Source of the DNA: Chloroflexota bacterium
GTDB lineage: Bacteria; Chloroflexota; Anaerolineae; Anaerolineales; UBA11579
Reading direction: 5' to 3'
DNA length: 64,000 bases
Assembly (NCBI GenBank): GCA_018662365.1
Contig: JABJGH010000035.1
Coordinates: 87,040 to 151,039 of the forward strand
The notes below the pieces were generated by a model. It was not told where the DNA came from. It saw nothing but the letters and a program-made list of their open reading frames with translations, and did not search any database. Shown one piece after another: positions 44,231 to 52,426 of the stretch (position 1 is its first letter; every line of letters begins with the position of its first letter). The translations under genes were made by a program, and so were the position numbers.

Positions 44231-45142
44231 TTATTCTCCCTCCGATATCCTTTTTCTTTGCAGAGTCACCATGATTACGCCAATACCGACAATGGCCATC
44301 CCTAACCATTCCTTTATGCTGGGTTGCTCTCCTAAGAATAACCACGCAAGGATCGCAATTTGAATGAGCATCGTGTTATTGATCAAACTAGACTCAGTTG
44401 CAGAGATTGTTCGCAGAGTATGGTTCCAAAGTGTGAATGCAAATGCGGTGTTTATTGCCGCCAAAACAAAAATATTCCCCCAGTTTGTTAATGAAAGGGG
44501 CTGCCATTCTTCGGTTAATAAACCAATGGTGAATAATAAAATCGCTCCAATGCCCATGCTGACAACGGTCACTGTTAGAGGATCAAGATGTTTGCTGCGG
44601 TTGATGAATCGCCCAATGATCGAAGCGATAGAATTTGAAAACACCGTGGCCATCCCGATGGCTAATCCTAATGCCAAACCGACGGGAAGATTTAGGGGAT
44701 AAAAGTATACAAAAACACCTGCCAGAAATACTAAAATGCCGACCCATTGCCAATTTGATAACTTTTCTTTGAGGAAAATCAAGGCGAGAACCGCGGTGAA
44801 CAAAGCAGTAAAATTTAATAACAGACTAAATGTGATTGCCGGTAAATATTTTAGCCCCAAAAATTGCAAGCCTTGGGTGAGGGTATAGTAAACAATACCC
44901 AGTGTAATGAGCAATCCCCAATCATTTTTGGTCAGTCTTTTCAATTCGACCTTTTTGGACTGCCGCAAATAAACGGGGATTAAGATTAGGAAAGCGAGTA
45001 AATATCTTAGGCCAGCAAAAGTCAGTGGGGGCAAGTCTTTGAGCCCCTCTTTGATCAACACCCAGGAGGTCGACCATAGAAAGGTCACAAATAATGCTTG
45101 GAAAATGGCAATTGCTTTTGGTCTATTGCTAATAAAGTTCAC
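44231..45142 (-). CDS. EamA/DMT-family transporter
   Basis: 303 residues, 10 spans in two EamA repeats. First repeat FLWSTSWVLIKEGLKDLPPLTFAGLRYLLAFLIL, ending with YLPAITFSLLLNFTALFTAVLALIFLKEKLSNWQWVGILVFLAGV; second repeat ends with LINNTMLIQIAILAWLFLGEQPSIKEWLGMAIVGIGVIMV. Substrate unknown. It converges with the YfhO-like gene. Confidence 0.92.
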   Translation of the reverse strand: MNFISNRPKAIAIFQALFVTFLWSTSWVLIKEGLKDLPPLTFAGLRYLLAFLILIPVYLRQSKKVELKRLTKNDWGLLITLGIVYYTLTQGLQFLGLKYLPAITFSLLLNFTALFTAVLALIFLKEKLSNWQWVGILVFLAGVFVYFYPLNLPVGLALGLAIGMATVFSNSIASIIGRFINRSKHLDPLTVTVVSMGIGAILLFTIGLLTEEWQPLSLTNWGNIFVLAAINTAFAFTLWNHTLRTISATESSLINNTMLIQIAILAWLFLGEQPSIKEWLGMAIVGIGVIMVTLQRKRISEGE

Positions 45143-45181
45143 TTCGTTTCCTTAAATTCAAAACCCTCGTTTTATAAATAA

Positions 45182-45208
45182 AATAAGGCTTGGCGAGCAA
45201 ACCTTATT
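45182..45208 (-). terminator. Hairpin after the ArsR-type gene
   Basis: On the minus strand AATAAGG/CCTTATT with a 13-nt loop, followed by TTTATTT. A moderate intrinsic terminator. Confidence 0.5.
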
Positions 45209-45225
45209 GAAAAATCTAGTGCCTG

Positions 45226-46371
45226 TTAAAATGCCCTTCTTTGTTCCGGGGTATCAATAATCTCTGCCTCCGCTTCCTCTTCTTCCAGAAACTCTTTCAG
45301 GTTCGCGTAGGCTGCTTTGACTGTCTCTATCCTGGCAAAGTACAAACGTTCATGCTTGCCCTTGAATACAAAGCGGACCAAGCCAGAAAGTCGCAAGGCA
45401 TGCAGATGGTGGGTGACAGTTGGGGCGCGTAATCGTAATCGGCGCGAAAGTTCCGCGGGGGTGAGCTGTTCTTGGATTAGGTATCGCAAAATTCGTAATC
45501 GTGTAGGATCCGAAAGCGCTTTTAAGGCATTCAATAAACTGTCTGGAACGATCTCGCCAGGTACCAGCGACTCTCCTGCGGGACGAGAACCGAATATCCA
45601 TAGACTTTTGTTTTTTTCCAAAGGATATCCGTCAACGATCAACGGAGACAACCAAAAAGAAGGGACAAATATAAAATTCTCAGCCTTGGGTAGCTTTTCA
45701 TAACGAACGCCTTGAGATAAGTCTTCAAGGAGATTAATGAAAGACAGTTTGCTTTCTTTTTCTTTTGCCTCTTCAATTGCATTTTCTAAGTGGGGGGCAA
45801 TTCTTCTTTCTTCTTCCGCAAAAAAGACATCGTAATAGGATTGCAAAGCTTTCAAATATTTTTCCCCAAATTCAGCAGGAGCGCTCACATAATTTAGAAA
45901 CCTTTCAATCTCTTTTGGCGACATCTTCCATTTATTTTTTGGTTTTTGCTCATAGACCCGAATCTCTCGGGTGACATTTTCGCGATCAGTTTCATTCCAA
46001 GATCCTTTCGCTGAAAGTTCATCAAAAAGGCTTAAGTATGGAAATATGCGGTTATTTTCTTCTTTGGGGAAAAATACTTTTCGGAGTCGTTCGGCTGGGG
46101 GGGTTTGTTTCAGTGTATATAAAACGGTGGAGACATCTTTTGGCTTTGGTAAATTATAAATCCAAGAATAAGGGGACTCAAATAATTCGATAACTTCTTC
46201 TAAAAAATTTCTGTCTTCTTGCGGGAGCCTAGAGCGCACCCCAGCAGCCCAAGCACCCCTTAACCCCACCTTGGCAGGAAATTGTAAAATTTGCAAACTA
46301 ATAAAGAAATCGTACGCAGTTCCGATATCCCAAAGGACCTTTTTATTAATGTTTTCGAGTTGCTCGACCAT
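45226..46371 (-). CDS. ArsR-type winged-helix regulator with large N-terminal domain
   Basis: 381 residues. The C-terminal ArsR/HTH_20 domain is at about 283-365: LKALSDPTRLRILRYLIQEQLTPAELSRRLRLRAPTVTHHLHALRLSGLVR. The N-terminal 270 residues are helical and acidic, like regulators with a DUF5937-type effector domain; there is no ArsR-style Cys pair in the DNA-binding helix. It lies 3 kb from arsC-acr3 in the opposite direction, so control of those genes is possible but not supported by any shared site I can see. Confidence 0.8.
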   Translation of the reverse strand: MVEQLENINKKVLWDIGTAYDFFISLQILQFPAKVGLRGAWAAGVRSRLPQEDRNFLEEVIELFESPYSWIYNLPKPKDVSTVLYTLKQTPPAERLRKVFFPKEENNRIFPYLSLFDELSAKGSWNETDRENVTREIRVYEQKPKNKWKMSPKEIERFLNYVSAPAEFGEKYLKALQSYYDVFFAEEERRIAPHLENAIEEAKEKESKLSFINLLEDLSQGVRYEKLPKAENFIFVPSFWLSPLIVDGYPLEKNKSLWIFGSRPAGESLVPGEIVPDSLLNALKALSDPTRLRILRYLIQEQLTPAELSRRLRLRAPTVTHHLHALRLSGLVRFVFKGKHERLYFARIETVKAAYANLKEFLEEEEAEAEIIDTPEQRRAF

Positions 46372-46534
46372 ATAAACTCCAAATGGCTTTTTTTACTTCA
46401 ACATTGTACCTGAATTATTTCACCCGTACCCATTTGTTGTTTATATTTTCCTATGCTATTTTTATAGAAAAAGTGTAAAGCTCCTTATTCCCCGTTTTTT
46501 TTATTGAAATATCAATTAATTGTTATTTCCGAAA

Positions 46535-47746
46535 TCAATTAATATCTTTGGCGGCAAGTAGGTTGTTTTGAATTTGCTCAATATGCTCCGCATAATGCGT
46601 GCCCGTATCGTAAAGCATTATTGTGGACAATCGTACATAGGTGGATTTACGAGCCATAAATTCAGCAGGAAGTTCTGCCAACATATGGGTGCCCAAAACT
46701 TGGTTTTCCTCTAAGGCCTTACGAAGATCCTTAATCAGAGGATAGGTCAGCAACATGCTTTTCAGCCTTGCTTGAGAAAATGCGGAGCTGGCGTAGGACT
46801 CATTTCCCTTCACCATTGTCGCTACATAACCACAGCTATCTGTTTCTGTTGCGATCATGTGGGCAAGTATTTCTTTGATAGACCATTCCTTGGGAGCCGG
46901 ACGAAAATCCGCTTGTGCTTCAGTTACTTGATAAAGAACTTCGTCCAATTTGGCATTTGCTTTCTTATTAATGCTGTCAATTTCTTCTGCTAATTCTTGG
47001 GCCGTAGCCGGAATTGGCAGGGGGGGGCGAGCAGTTAATTCCACCTTGGCTGTCTTTTTCTCGTTTCCGCGAAAATAAACGACTTCAACGTAATCACCCA
47101 CGGAAAGTGGGCCGGTTGCATCTCTAAAATCCTGCACATCTTCAAATGGGATGCCATTAATTTCTGTGATTTGATCGCCCTTTATTAACCCAGCCTTGGC
47201 TGCCCCCATGCCTTCAATTACATCCGCCAATAGCAATCCGTGGGCAACGGGCAAGTTTTTACTACGGGCAAGGGGGGGGGTGACCAATCCGCCGTCTAAT
47301 ATACCCATCATTGGCTTTTTGAAATCTCGGGAATCAACTCCTGATTCCAAAACTGTTTTAAGATTCTCTAAACCCTTTTCCCACAGGTCATTTATAAGAG
47401 GGCGTTTGGAATCCCATTCTTTATCTTCAGAAAAACCTCTATGGGCAATATTTACCTGGGTCTGTTTTTTTTCAAGTCGATCAAAGGTAACTTTTACATT
47501 GGTGATATTTGGGTCGCCATTTCCCTGCCAAGTGAATGAAATTTCTTTGTTTTTTTCTACGTTTAAAAAGGTGCCCTGAGCAAAATAGTCTTCATCCCAA
47601 TAAAAAGAATAGTAATTTGCTTTATGTCTGTTTACTTCTACAAATTTACAAAACCATTCCTTGAAACCGGTTTTTGTTGAAAATGAAAAGAAAACAGTTT
47701 CCACAGGGGCTTCGATCATTTTAGAAAATTGTATTTCGCTCGCCAT
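46535..47746 (-). CDS. SRPBCC-PDZ-DinB three-domain fusion protein
   Basis: 403 residues. Residues 1-137 form an AHSA1-type SRPBCC domain (IEAPVETVFFSFSTKTGFKEWF, ISFTWQG, LENLKTVLESG). Residues about 145-240 are a PDZ domain (LLLADVIEGMGAAKAGLIKGDQITEINGIPFEDVQDFRDA). Residues about 250-398 are a DinB four-helix bundle with metal-ligand His in ILAHMIATE and HYAEHIEQI. No signal peptide, which is unusual for a PDZ protein. A cytosolic ligand-binding or thiol-transfer role is a guess. Start ATG 47746. Confidence 0.85.
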   Translation of the reverse strand: MASEIQFSKMIEAPVETVFFSFSTKTGFKEWFCKFVEVNRHKANYYSFYWDEDYFAQGTFLNVEKNKEISFTWQGNGDPNITNVKVTFDRLEKKQTQVNIAHRGFSEDKEWDSKRPLINDLWEKGLENLKTVLESGVDSRDFKKPMMGILDGGLVTPPLARSKNLPVAHGLLLADVIEGMGAAKAGLIKGDQITEINGIPFEDVQDFRDATGPLSVGDYVEVVYFRGNEKKTAKVELTARPPLPIPATAQELAEEIDSINKKANAKLDEVLYQVTEAQADFRPAPKEWSIKEILAHMIATETDSCGYVATMVKGNESYASSAFSQARLKSMLLTYPLIKDLRKALEENQVLGTHMLAELPAEFMARKSTYVRLSTIMLYDTGTHYAEHIEQIQNNLLAAKDIN

Positions 47747-47822
47747 TTAAATTTCTCCAAGCTGTAACTTTTTACTGCTCTATCGGGCAATACTTTATTA
47801 TATCGTGGGAAAGGATTAAACC

Positions 47823-47862
47823 CTTTCGGGGCAAGTGGTTTTTATACTGCTTACCCCGAAAG
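47823..47862. repeat. Hairpin at the end of the small-ORF array
   Basis: CTTTCGGGG/CCCCGAAAG (9 bp) plus AAG/CTT. No T-run on either side; likely a 3' stabilising or processing structure. Confidence 0.55.
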
Positions 47863-47893
47863 AAAGAAGAAAAAAAGAAATTTCGCCTTTGTG

Positions 47894-48067
47894 TTAACAA
47901 ACCCTTCCTTGGGTACAAGGAGAAGCCAGATCCTTTGATTTGTTTTTGCGCCAACTGAATTTTCGAGTTTTCTTTTTTTGTAATTTCCTTAAAGCCCTGT
48001 TTCCTGCTCTAATTTTTTCACATTTTTGATATTCATTTCCAAATATCAAATTTATTGAACCTCTCAT
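47894..48067 (-). CDS. Small ORF C, basic 57-residue peptide
   Basis: MRGSINLIFG followed by a Lys/Arg-rich stretch (RALRKLQKKKTRKFSWRKNK) and two Cys near the C-terminus. AAAGGA lies 7 nt before the ATG. No family recognised. Third in the minus-strand array behind the promoter at 48.6 kb. Could be a nucleic-acid-binding peptide or chance; the ribosome site and position are the support. Confidence 0.4.
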   Translation of the reverse strand: MRGSINLIFGNEYQKCEKIRAGNRALRKLQKKKTRKFSWRKNKSKDLASPCTQGRVC

Positions 48068-48150
48068 CACAAGATCCTTTACTATTTTCGTTTCTAAAAG
48101 CTAAACATATGAATCGTTATTCCAAATTATCTTTTGCCAAATTCCTTTTC

Positions 48151-48330
48151 TTAGAAAACTTCGGGGTGAATCTTTTGCAACTTTACTGTACGCTGGGCTT
48201 TTGTTTGTTTGCTGTTATGTGTTTTCAGTGTTTCAGCATCGTTGCAATTATTTGAAATAACTTTTTCTTCTTGGTGAAGTTCATCACTCTGTTGGATACA
48301 ACATTCGCAATCCAGTTTTATGTTTCCCAT
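48151..48330 (-). CDS. Small ORF B, 59-residue Cys-containing peptide
   Basis: Starts MGNIKLDCECCIQQSDELHQ with Cys at 8, 10 and 11 and a fourth at 29 (SNNCN); C-terminal half basic. GGAG lies 7 nt before the ATG, 34 bp after the end of ORF A. No family recognised. The Cys cluster could bind metal or be a precursor-peptide feature; neither is shown. Confidence 0.45.
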   Translation of the reverse strand: MGNIKLDCECCIQQSDELHQEEKVISNNCNDAETLKTHNSKQTKAQRTVKLQKIHPEVF

Positions 48331-48363
48331 TCTTGCTCTCCTGGTAGTCCCTTAATTTTTTCC

Positions 48364-48510
48364 CTAGGCTGTTTCCGCTTCTGGTTTGAGTACTTCGATT
48401 AATTTTTCTAAAGGGAGACCTTTTCATCAAAATCCTCAAATACCAAGCCAGGAAGATAGTCGTTTTTTTTCGTTTGCCAATTCCCTGCTCTTATTAATTT
48501 TTTCGGTCAT
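48364..48510 (-). pseudogene. Small ORF A, 24 residues as read, about 48 if two A-run indels are repaired
   Basis: ATG 48510 has an excellent site (AGGAAGGAGAG). As read it stops after MTEKINKSRELANEKKRLSSWLGI. With one A fewer in the A8 run (48462-48469 region) and one more in the A4 run near 48421, it would continue NDYLPGLVFEDFDEKGLPLEKL and IEVLKPEAETA to TAG at 48364, an acidic, well-formed C-terminus. Either a decayed gene, homopolymer read errors, or frameshifting. First gene of the array. Confidence 0.5.
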
Positions 48511-48558
48511 GTTACTCTCCTTCCTGAAAAGCAAAAACCCTAAACATTGTTAGACGTC

Positions 48559-48590
48559 AATATGTATTAGATATATATCTAATACATATT
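48559..48590. promoter_or_regulatory. 32-bp perfect palindrome at the small-ORF promoter
   Basis: Every base from 48559 to 48590 pairs with its mirror (core TATTAGATATATATCTAATA). It covers the expected transcription start and the last three bases of the -10 box, so a bound dimer would block the promoter. Confidence 0.9.
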
Positions 48591-48617
48591 ATATCCGATA
48601 AGGGTGGCGCTTGTCAA
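48588..48617 (-). promoter_or_regulatory. Consensus sigma-70 promoter of the small-ORF array
   Basis: Minus-strand TTGACA (48617-48612), 18-bp spacer, TATAAT (48593-48588). Both hexamers are perfect, the best promoter in the window. Confidence 0.85.
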
Positions 48618-49034
48618 GCGCAACTTCAGCATCCCTGGGGATAAGCATTCGAAATCTGGGGGTATCTCTCTTTTAGAGTGGATATATTCTTTATACCTTG
48701 TTCATGTTAATCATCTAAAATGCCTCTATTTGAGAATTTTCCCCGTTTAAATGCAGTTTATTTTTCTTGTTCCCTCCCGCTCGGTTTTATTCTTTTTTAT
48801 TCCAATTACCCTGGTGGATAACTGAAGTGCTCATTTCCACCATATATATACCTCTGGTTTAATAAAGCTCTGTATATAAGGATAAAATTGAGGCATTCTT
48901 CAACTATCCACATATCCCCAACCCCTACTACTAATACTATATTATTAATTATCCCTATATAATAAGGTTATGTGTTTAACAACCAACAACCCCTAAAACA
49001 CAATAAATAAGAAACGCTACAGAAAGGAGTTTGA
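48618..49034. other. Spacer before the metal hydrolase gene, no gene seen
   Basis: 417 bp, very AT-rich, no supported reading frame. TATAAT at 48958-48963 could serve the gene at 49035. Confidence 0.5.
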
Positions 49035-49718
49035 ATGAGCACACGATATACCTTTTATGGACATGGCACCCATGGTATAGAAACAGGCGGGGTTAAGATC
49101 ATCGTCGATCCTTTTTTTGATGACAATCCATCGTCTCCGCTAAAAGCTTCCCAAGTTGAGACCGATTTTATTTTCGTCAGTCATGGTCATTTTGATCATA
49201 TGGCGGATGCTGTCTCGATTGCAAAACGCACGAACGCCTTAGTGATTACCAATGCAGAAATCTCGAAATGGTTTGCTGCACAAGATGTCAAAGCACATGG
49301 ACAACATGTTGGAGGTGGCTATCATCATCCCTTTGGCTATTTGAAATTAACCAATGCCTTGCATGGATCCGCCCTGCCAGATGGCTCTAATGGCGGAAAC
49401 CCGACCGGGATGCTCTTGACCACAAAGGATAACCTGAAAATTTATTGCGCCTGTGACACGGGATTATTCGGCGATATGCAATTGATCGGGGATGAGGGAC
49501 TAGACCTTGCGGTTCTTCCGATCGGAGATAATTATACGATGGGTCCCTCTGATGCACTAAAAGCCGTAAAATTTCTCAGACCCAAGTATGTTATTCCTAG
49601 TCATTACAACACTTGGCCGTTGATCGAACAGGATGCAGAAGCCTGGGCAAAAGAAATTGAAGCAGAAACCGACACAAAAGTAAAAGTGCTTAAACCTGGA
49701 GAAAGTCTCAAACTTTAA
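49035..49718 (+). CDS. UPF0173-type metal-dependent hydrolase (MBL fold)
   Basis: 227 residues, usual size. YGHGTHGIETGGVKIIVDPFFDDNP opens the fold; VSHGHFDHMADAV is the HxHxDH zinc motif; CACDTGLFGDMQLIG and PSHYNTWPLIEQD supply the remaining metal ligands (Asp and His). Cytoplasmic; physiological substrate unknown. AAAGGAG 6-7 nt before ATG. Confidence 0.94.
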   Translation: MSTRYTFYGHGTHGIETGGVKIIVDPFFDDNPSSPLKASQVETDFIFVSHGHFDHMADAVSIAKRTNALVITNAEISKWFAAQDVKAHGQHVGGGYHHPFGYLKLTNALHGSALPDGSNGGNPTGMLLTTKDNLKIYCACDTGLFGDMQLIGDEGLDLAVLPIGDNYTMGPSDALKAVKFLRPKYVIPSHYNTWPLIEQDAEAWAKEIEAETDTKVKVLKPGESLKL

Positions 49719-49813
49719 TTAAATTAGCGTTGACAAAATTTAGCAGAACCTTTCTAATTGAACATAATTAATCAATCAATTAGAAAAGCATCTATTAATG
49801 TTGGAGAACTCCC

Positions 49814-50455
49814 ATGTTTAAAGATCTTAGAAGTAGGAAAGCAGAAGAAGACCAAATGCGAGAAGAAGGGCGTTTGCCCCCTGGGCAGTCGCTTACCCAA
49901 AAATTCCCTGTATTACACTATGGCCCCGTGCCTACCTTTAATCCAGCTGCATGGGATCTAAGGGTATGGGGCGAAGTGGAAGAAGAGAAGAGTTGGAATT
50001 GGGAAGAATTTCAAAAACTTCCCCGCAGTAAAAAAATAATGGACATCCATTGTGTAACGCGCTGGAGCAAATTTGATACTGAATGGGAAGGGGTATATCT
50101 AAAAACCTTAGTAGACGAAGGATTTGTTACTCTTAAAGAGTCTGCAAATTATTTAATTCAACATGCAGAATATGGGTTTACAGTAAATATCCCGATAGAG
50201 ATTGCCTTATCTGATATTTTTATGTTAGCCACTCATTTTAATAATGAACCGATCACCCCAGATCACGGCTATCCCCTTCGCGGGATCGTCGGATTTATTA
50301 CCGGTGAAGAGGAAGATACGACTCCTTATTTTTGGAAAGGTGCCAAATGGTTGCGTGGTTTAGAATTTACAAAAGAGGATCAACCAGGGTTCTGGGAGCA
50401 AGCTGGCTATCATAATGAAGCAGATGTGTGGAAAGAACAGAGGTTTGGTCGCTAG
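49814..50455 (+). CDS. Sulfite-oxidase-like molybdopterin oxidoreductase
   Basis: 213 residues, one oxidoreductase molybdopterin-binding domain. DIHCVTRWSKFDTEWEGV carries the conserved Moco-ligating Cys; LRVWGEVEEEKSWNWEEFQKLPR, GYPLRGIVGFITG and the closing WKGAKWLRGLEF are typical of the compact YedY/MsrP-related group. It lacks a Tat signal and the dimerisation domain, so it is probably cytosolic. Some relatives pair with a heme membrane subunit; none is adjacent. Confidence 0.9.
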   Translation: MFKDLRSRKAEEDQMREEGRLPPGQSLTQKFPVLHYGPVPTFNPAAWDLRVWGEVEEEKSWNWEEFQKLPRSKKIMDIHCVTRWSKFDTEWEGVYLKTLVDEGFVTLKESANYLIQHAEYGFTVNIPIEIALSDIFMLATHFNNEPITPDHGYPLRGIVGFITGEEEDTTPYFWKGAKWLRGLEFTKEDQPGFWEQAGYHNEADVWKEQRFGR

Positions 50456-50515
50456 AGGGTTAAGTTGGTAAATAGTTTATAGAACATTTGTTGTGGATAA
50501 ACCTGTGGAAATGTG

Positions 50516-50552
50516 AATGAGTGGTGAAATTTTTCACCACTCATTTTTTTAA
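50516..50552 (+). terminator. Terminator before gatC
   Basis: 13-bp stem AATGAGTGGTGAA/TTCACCACTCATT with a T7 tail. Confidence 0.95.
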
Positions 50553-50609
50553 CCGTATCTCTTTGAGATAAAAATGGGCCAAACACTTTTATACCTTTTT
50601 AGGGTGGTT

Positions 50610-50615
50610 TATAAT
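50610..50615 (+). promoter_or_regulatory. -10 element of gatC, leaderless configuration
   Basis: TATAAT ends 7 nt before ATG 50623 and no Shine-Dalgarno is present, so the transcript should begin at or next to the start codon. Confidence 0.6.
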
Positions 50616-50622
50616 CATTGAC

Positions 50623-50922
50623 ATGCTTTTATCTAAAGAAGAAGTAGAACATATTGCAATGCTTGCTCGCCTCAATTTGTCCGAGGAAGAAAAAGAACGT
50701 TACCGTGAGCAACTTTCCAGCATTTTGGGGCATGTAGCTCAATTACAAGCCTTAAATACTGATGATGTAGAGCCTTTGGTAAGTGTATTGGCCAAGGAAA
50801 TGCCTTTACGAGAAGATCTGCCCTCACCAGGATTATCCTTGAAAGAAGCAACCGAAAATGCGCCTGATGTAAAAGCGGATCAATTCAAGGTACCTCCAAT
50901 TTTGGATGGGGCGGATGAGTAA
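50623..50922 (+). CDS. gatC: Glutamyl-tRNA(Gln) amidotransferase subunit C
   Basis: 99 residues. VEHIAMLARLNLSEEEKERYREQLSSILGHVAQLQALNTDDVEPL and PLREDLPSPGLSLKEATENAPDVKADQFKVPPIL cover the whole GatC family. It stabilises GatA in the transamidosome that forms Gln-tRNA(Gln) and often Asn-tRNA(Asn). Overlaps gatA by 8 bp if gatA starts at 50915. Confidence 0.97.
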   Translation: MLLSKEEVEHIAMLARLNLSEEEKERYREQLSSILGHVAQLQALNTDDVEPLVSVLAKEMPLREDLPSPGLSLKEATENAPDVKADQFKVPPILDGADE

Positions 50923-52378
50923 TTTTTTAGAAACCTCCTTAGCTGAATTGCAAACGGGCTTGCGCAATAGAGACTTTTCAAGCCGAGAATTAACTGAATT
51001 TTTCCTCAACCGGATTGATGAGAAAGACGGGGAAATCAAAGCCTTTCTGAGCCTGGCTCCAAAAAAAGCGTTAAAGAAAGCCGAGGAAGCAGATAAAAGA
51101 TTTGCAAGCGGGGATGAGAATCTGCCCCCCTTGCTAGGAATTCCCCTTGCTGTGAAAGATGTTTTAGCGGTGGAAGGATTGCCCGCCACAGCGGGATCTA
51201 AAATCCTTGAGGGCTTCATGCCCCCCTATACCAGCACGGCTGTTTCAAAACTTCTGGATGCCGGTATGATCGTTTTAGGGAAAACGAATACTGATGAATT
51301 TGCAATGGGGTCTTCCACTGAAAACTCAGCCTATTTCACCAGCCGAAACCCATGGGATACAAGCCGTGTACCGGGCGGGTCAAGCGGAGGCAGTGCGGCA
51401 AGCGTTGCCAGTCAAATGGCGCCTTTTGCTTTAGGCACTGATACTGGCGGAAGTGTCCGACAACCAGCGGCTTTTTGCGGGGTAACCGGGTTAAAACCTA
51501 CATATGGGCGTGTTTCTAGATATGGCCTAATCGCCTATGGATCTTCCTTAGATTCTGTGGGCGTATTTGGGAGAAGTGCTGCGGACTCGGCAGCTTTGTT
51601 TTCGGTGATGGCGGGGAAAGATCCTTTAGATGCAACTAGTTTGGATATGCCCGTCCCAGAAATAAACTTGAATGGGAGCACAAACCTTAAGGGGATGAAG
51701 ATCGGCGTACCCAAAGAATATTTTGTAGAAGGTATCCAAGCAGCAGTTGAAGAAAAAGTTCGCGAAGCGATCAAGCAGTTTGAATCATTAGGTGCTGAGA
51801 TCATCGATGTTCAACTTCCTCACACCCAATATGCAGTACCAGTTTATTATTTGATCGCGCCTGCAGAGGCCTCTGCCAATCTTGCCCGATTTGATGGCGT
51901 GCGTTATGGGCTAAGAGTTGAAAATGACGACGTCATTGAAATGGTGAAAGAATCGCGCGGAGCAGGTTTTGGAGAAGAAGTTAAAAGACGGATTATGTTA
52001 GGCACTTATGCACTTTCCTCCGGATATTATGATGCCTATTATGGACAAGCCCAAAAGGTACGCACCTTGATTCAAAACGATTTTCTTGAAGTTTATAAAA
52101 CGGTAGATATGATCGCCGCACCTGTTGCGCCGACAACCGCTTTTAAGATCGGGATGCATACGGATGACCCCTTAGCCATGTACCTTGAGGATGTGTATAC
52201 TCTGCCCGCCAACTTGGCTGGTGTGCCTGGGTTAGCCTTTCCTGTGGGTTTCGATCAGAAGAATTTGCCTATTGGCATGCAATTAATGGGACGACATTTT
52301 GAAGAAGAAAAGCTATTTCATGCCGTGCATGCTTATCAAAATGATACCAATTGGCATACAAAATCCCCGAAGGTTTAA
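50915..52378 (+). CDS. gatA: Glutamyl-tRNA(Gln) amidotransferase subunit A
   Basis: About 487 residues; amidase that releases ammonia from glutamine. GIPLAVKDVLAVEG has the catalytic Lys; VPGGSSGGSAASVAS and GTDTGGSVRQPAAFCG supply the cis-Ser and nucleophilic Ser of the triad. An ATG at 50906 is also in frame; 50915 (MSNFLETSLAELQ) matches the usual start and is preceded by GGATGGGG. gatB is not in this window, so the set is split. Confidence 0.97.
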   Translation: MSNFLETSLAELQTGLRNRDFSSRELTEFFLNRIDEKDGEIKAFLSLAPKKALKKAEEADKRFASGDENLPPLLGIPLAVKDVLAVEGLPATAGSKILEGFMPPYTSTAVSKLLDAGMIVLGKTNTDEFAMGSSTENSAYFTSRNPWDTSRVPGGSSGGSAASVASQMAPFALGTDTGGSVRQPAAFCGVTGLKPTYGRVSRYGLIAYGSSLDSVGVFGRSAADSAALFSVMAGKDPLDATSLDMPVPEINLNGSTNLKGMKIGVPKEYFVEGIQAAVEEKVREAIKQFESLGAEIIDVQLPHTQYAVPVYYLIAPAEASANLARFDGVRYGLRVENDDVIEMVKESRGAGFGEEVKRRIMLGTYALSSGYYDAYYGQAQKVRTLIQNDFLEVYKTVDMIAAPVAPTTAFKIGMHTDDPLAMYLEDVYTLPANLAGVPGLAFPVGFDQKNLPIGMQLMGRHFEEEKLFHAVHAYQNDTNWHTKSPKV

Positions 52379-52426
52379 TTAGTATTGAAAAGCAGGCCCC
52401 TGCAAAAAAGGAAGGAGCTTTTACAA

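Noticed and set aside
45226-46371. ArsR-type protein as the arsenic sensor for arsC-acr3
   Set aside because: No Cys pair for arsenite in the HTH region, different build, and no shared operator with the ars promoter.
48055-48255. Plus-strand frame of 66 residues
   Set aside because: No ribosome site; it is the antisense of small ORFs B and C, which have good sites.
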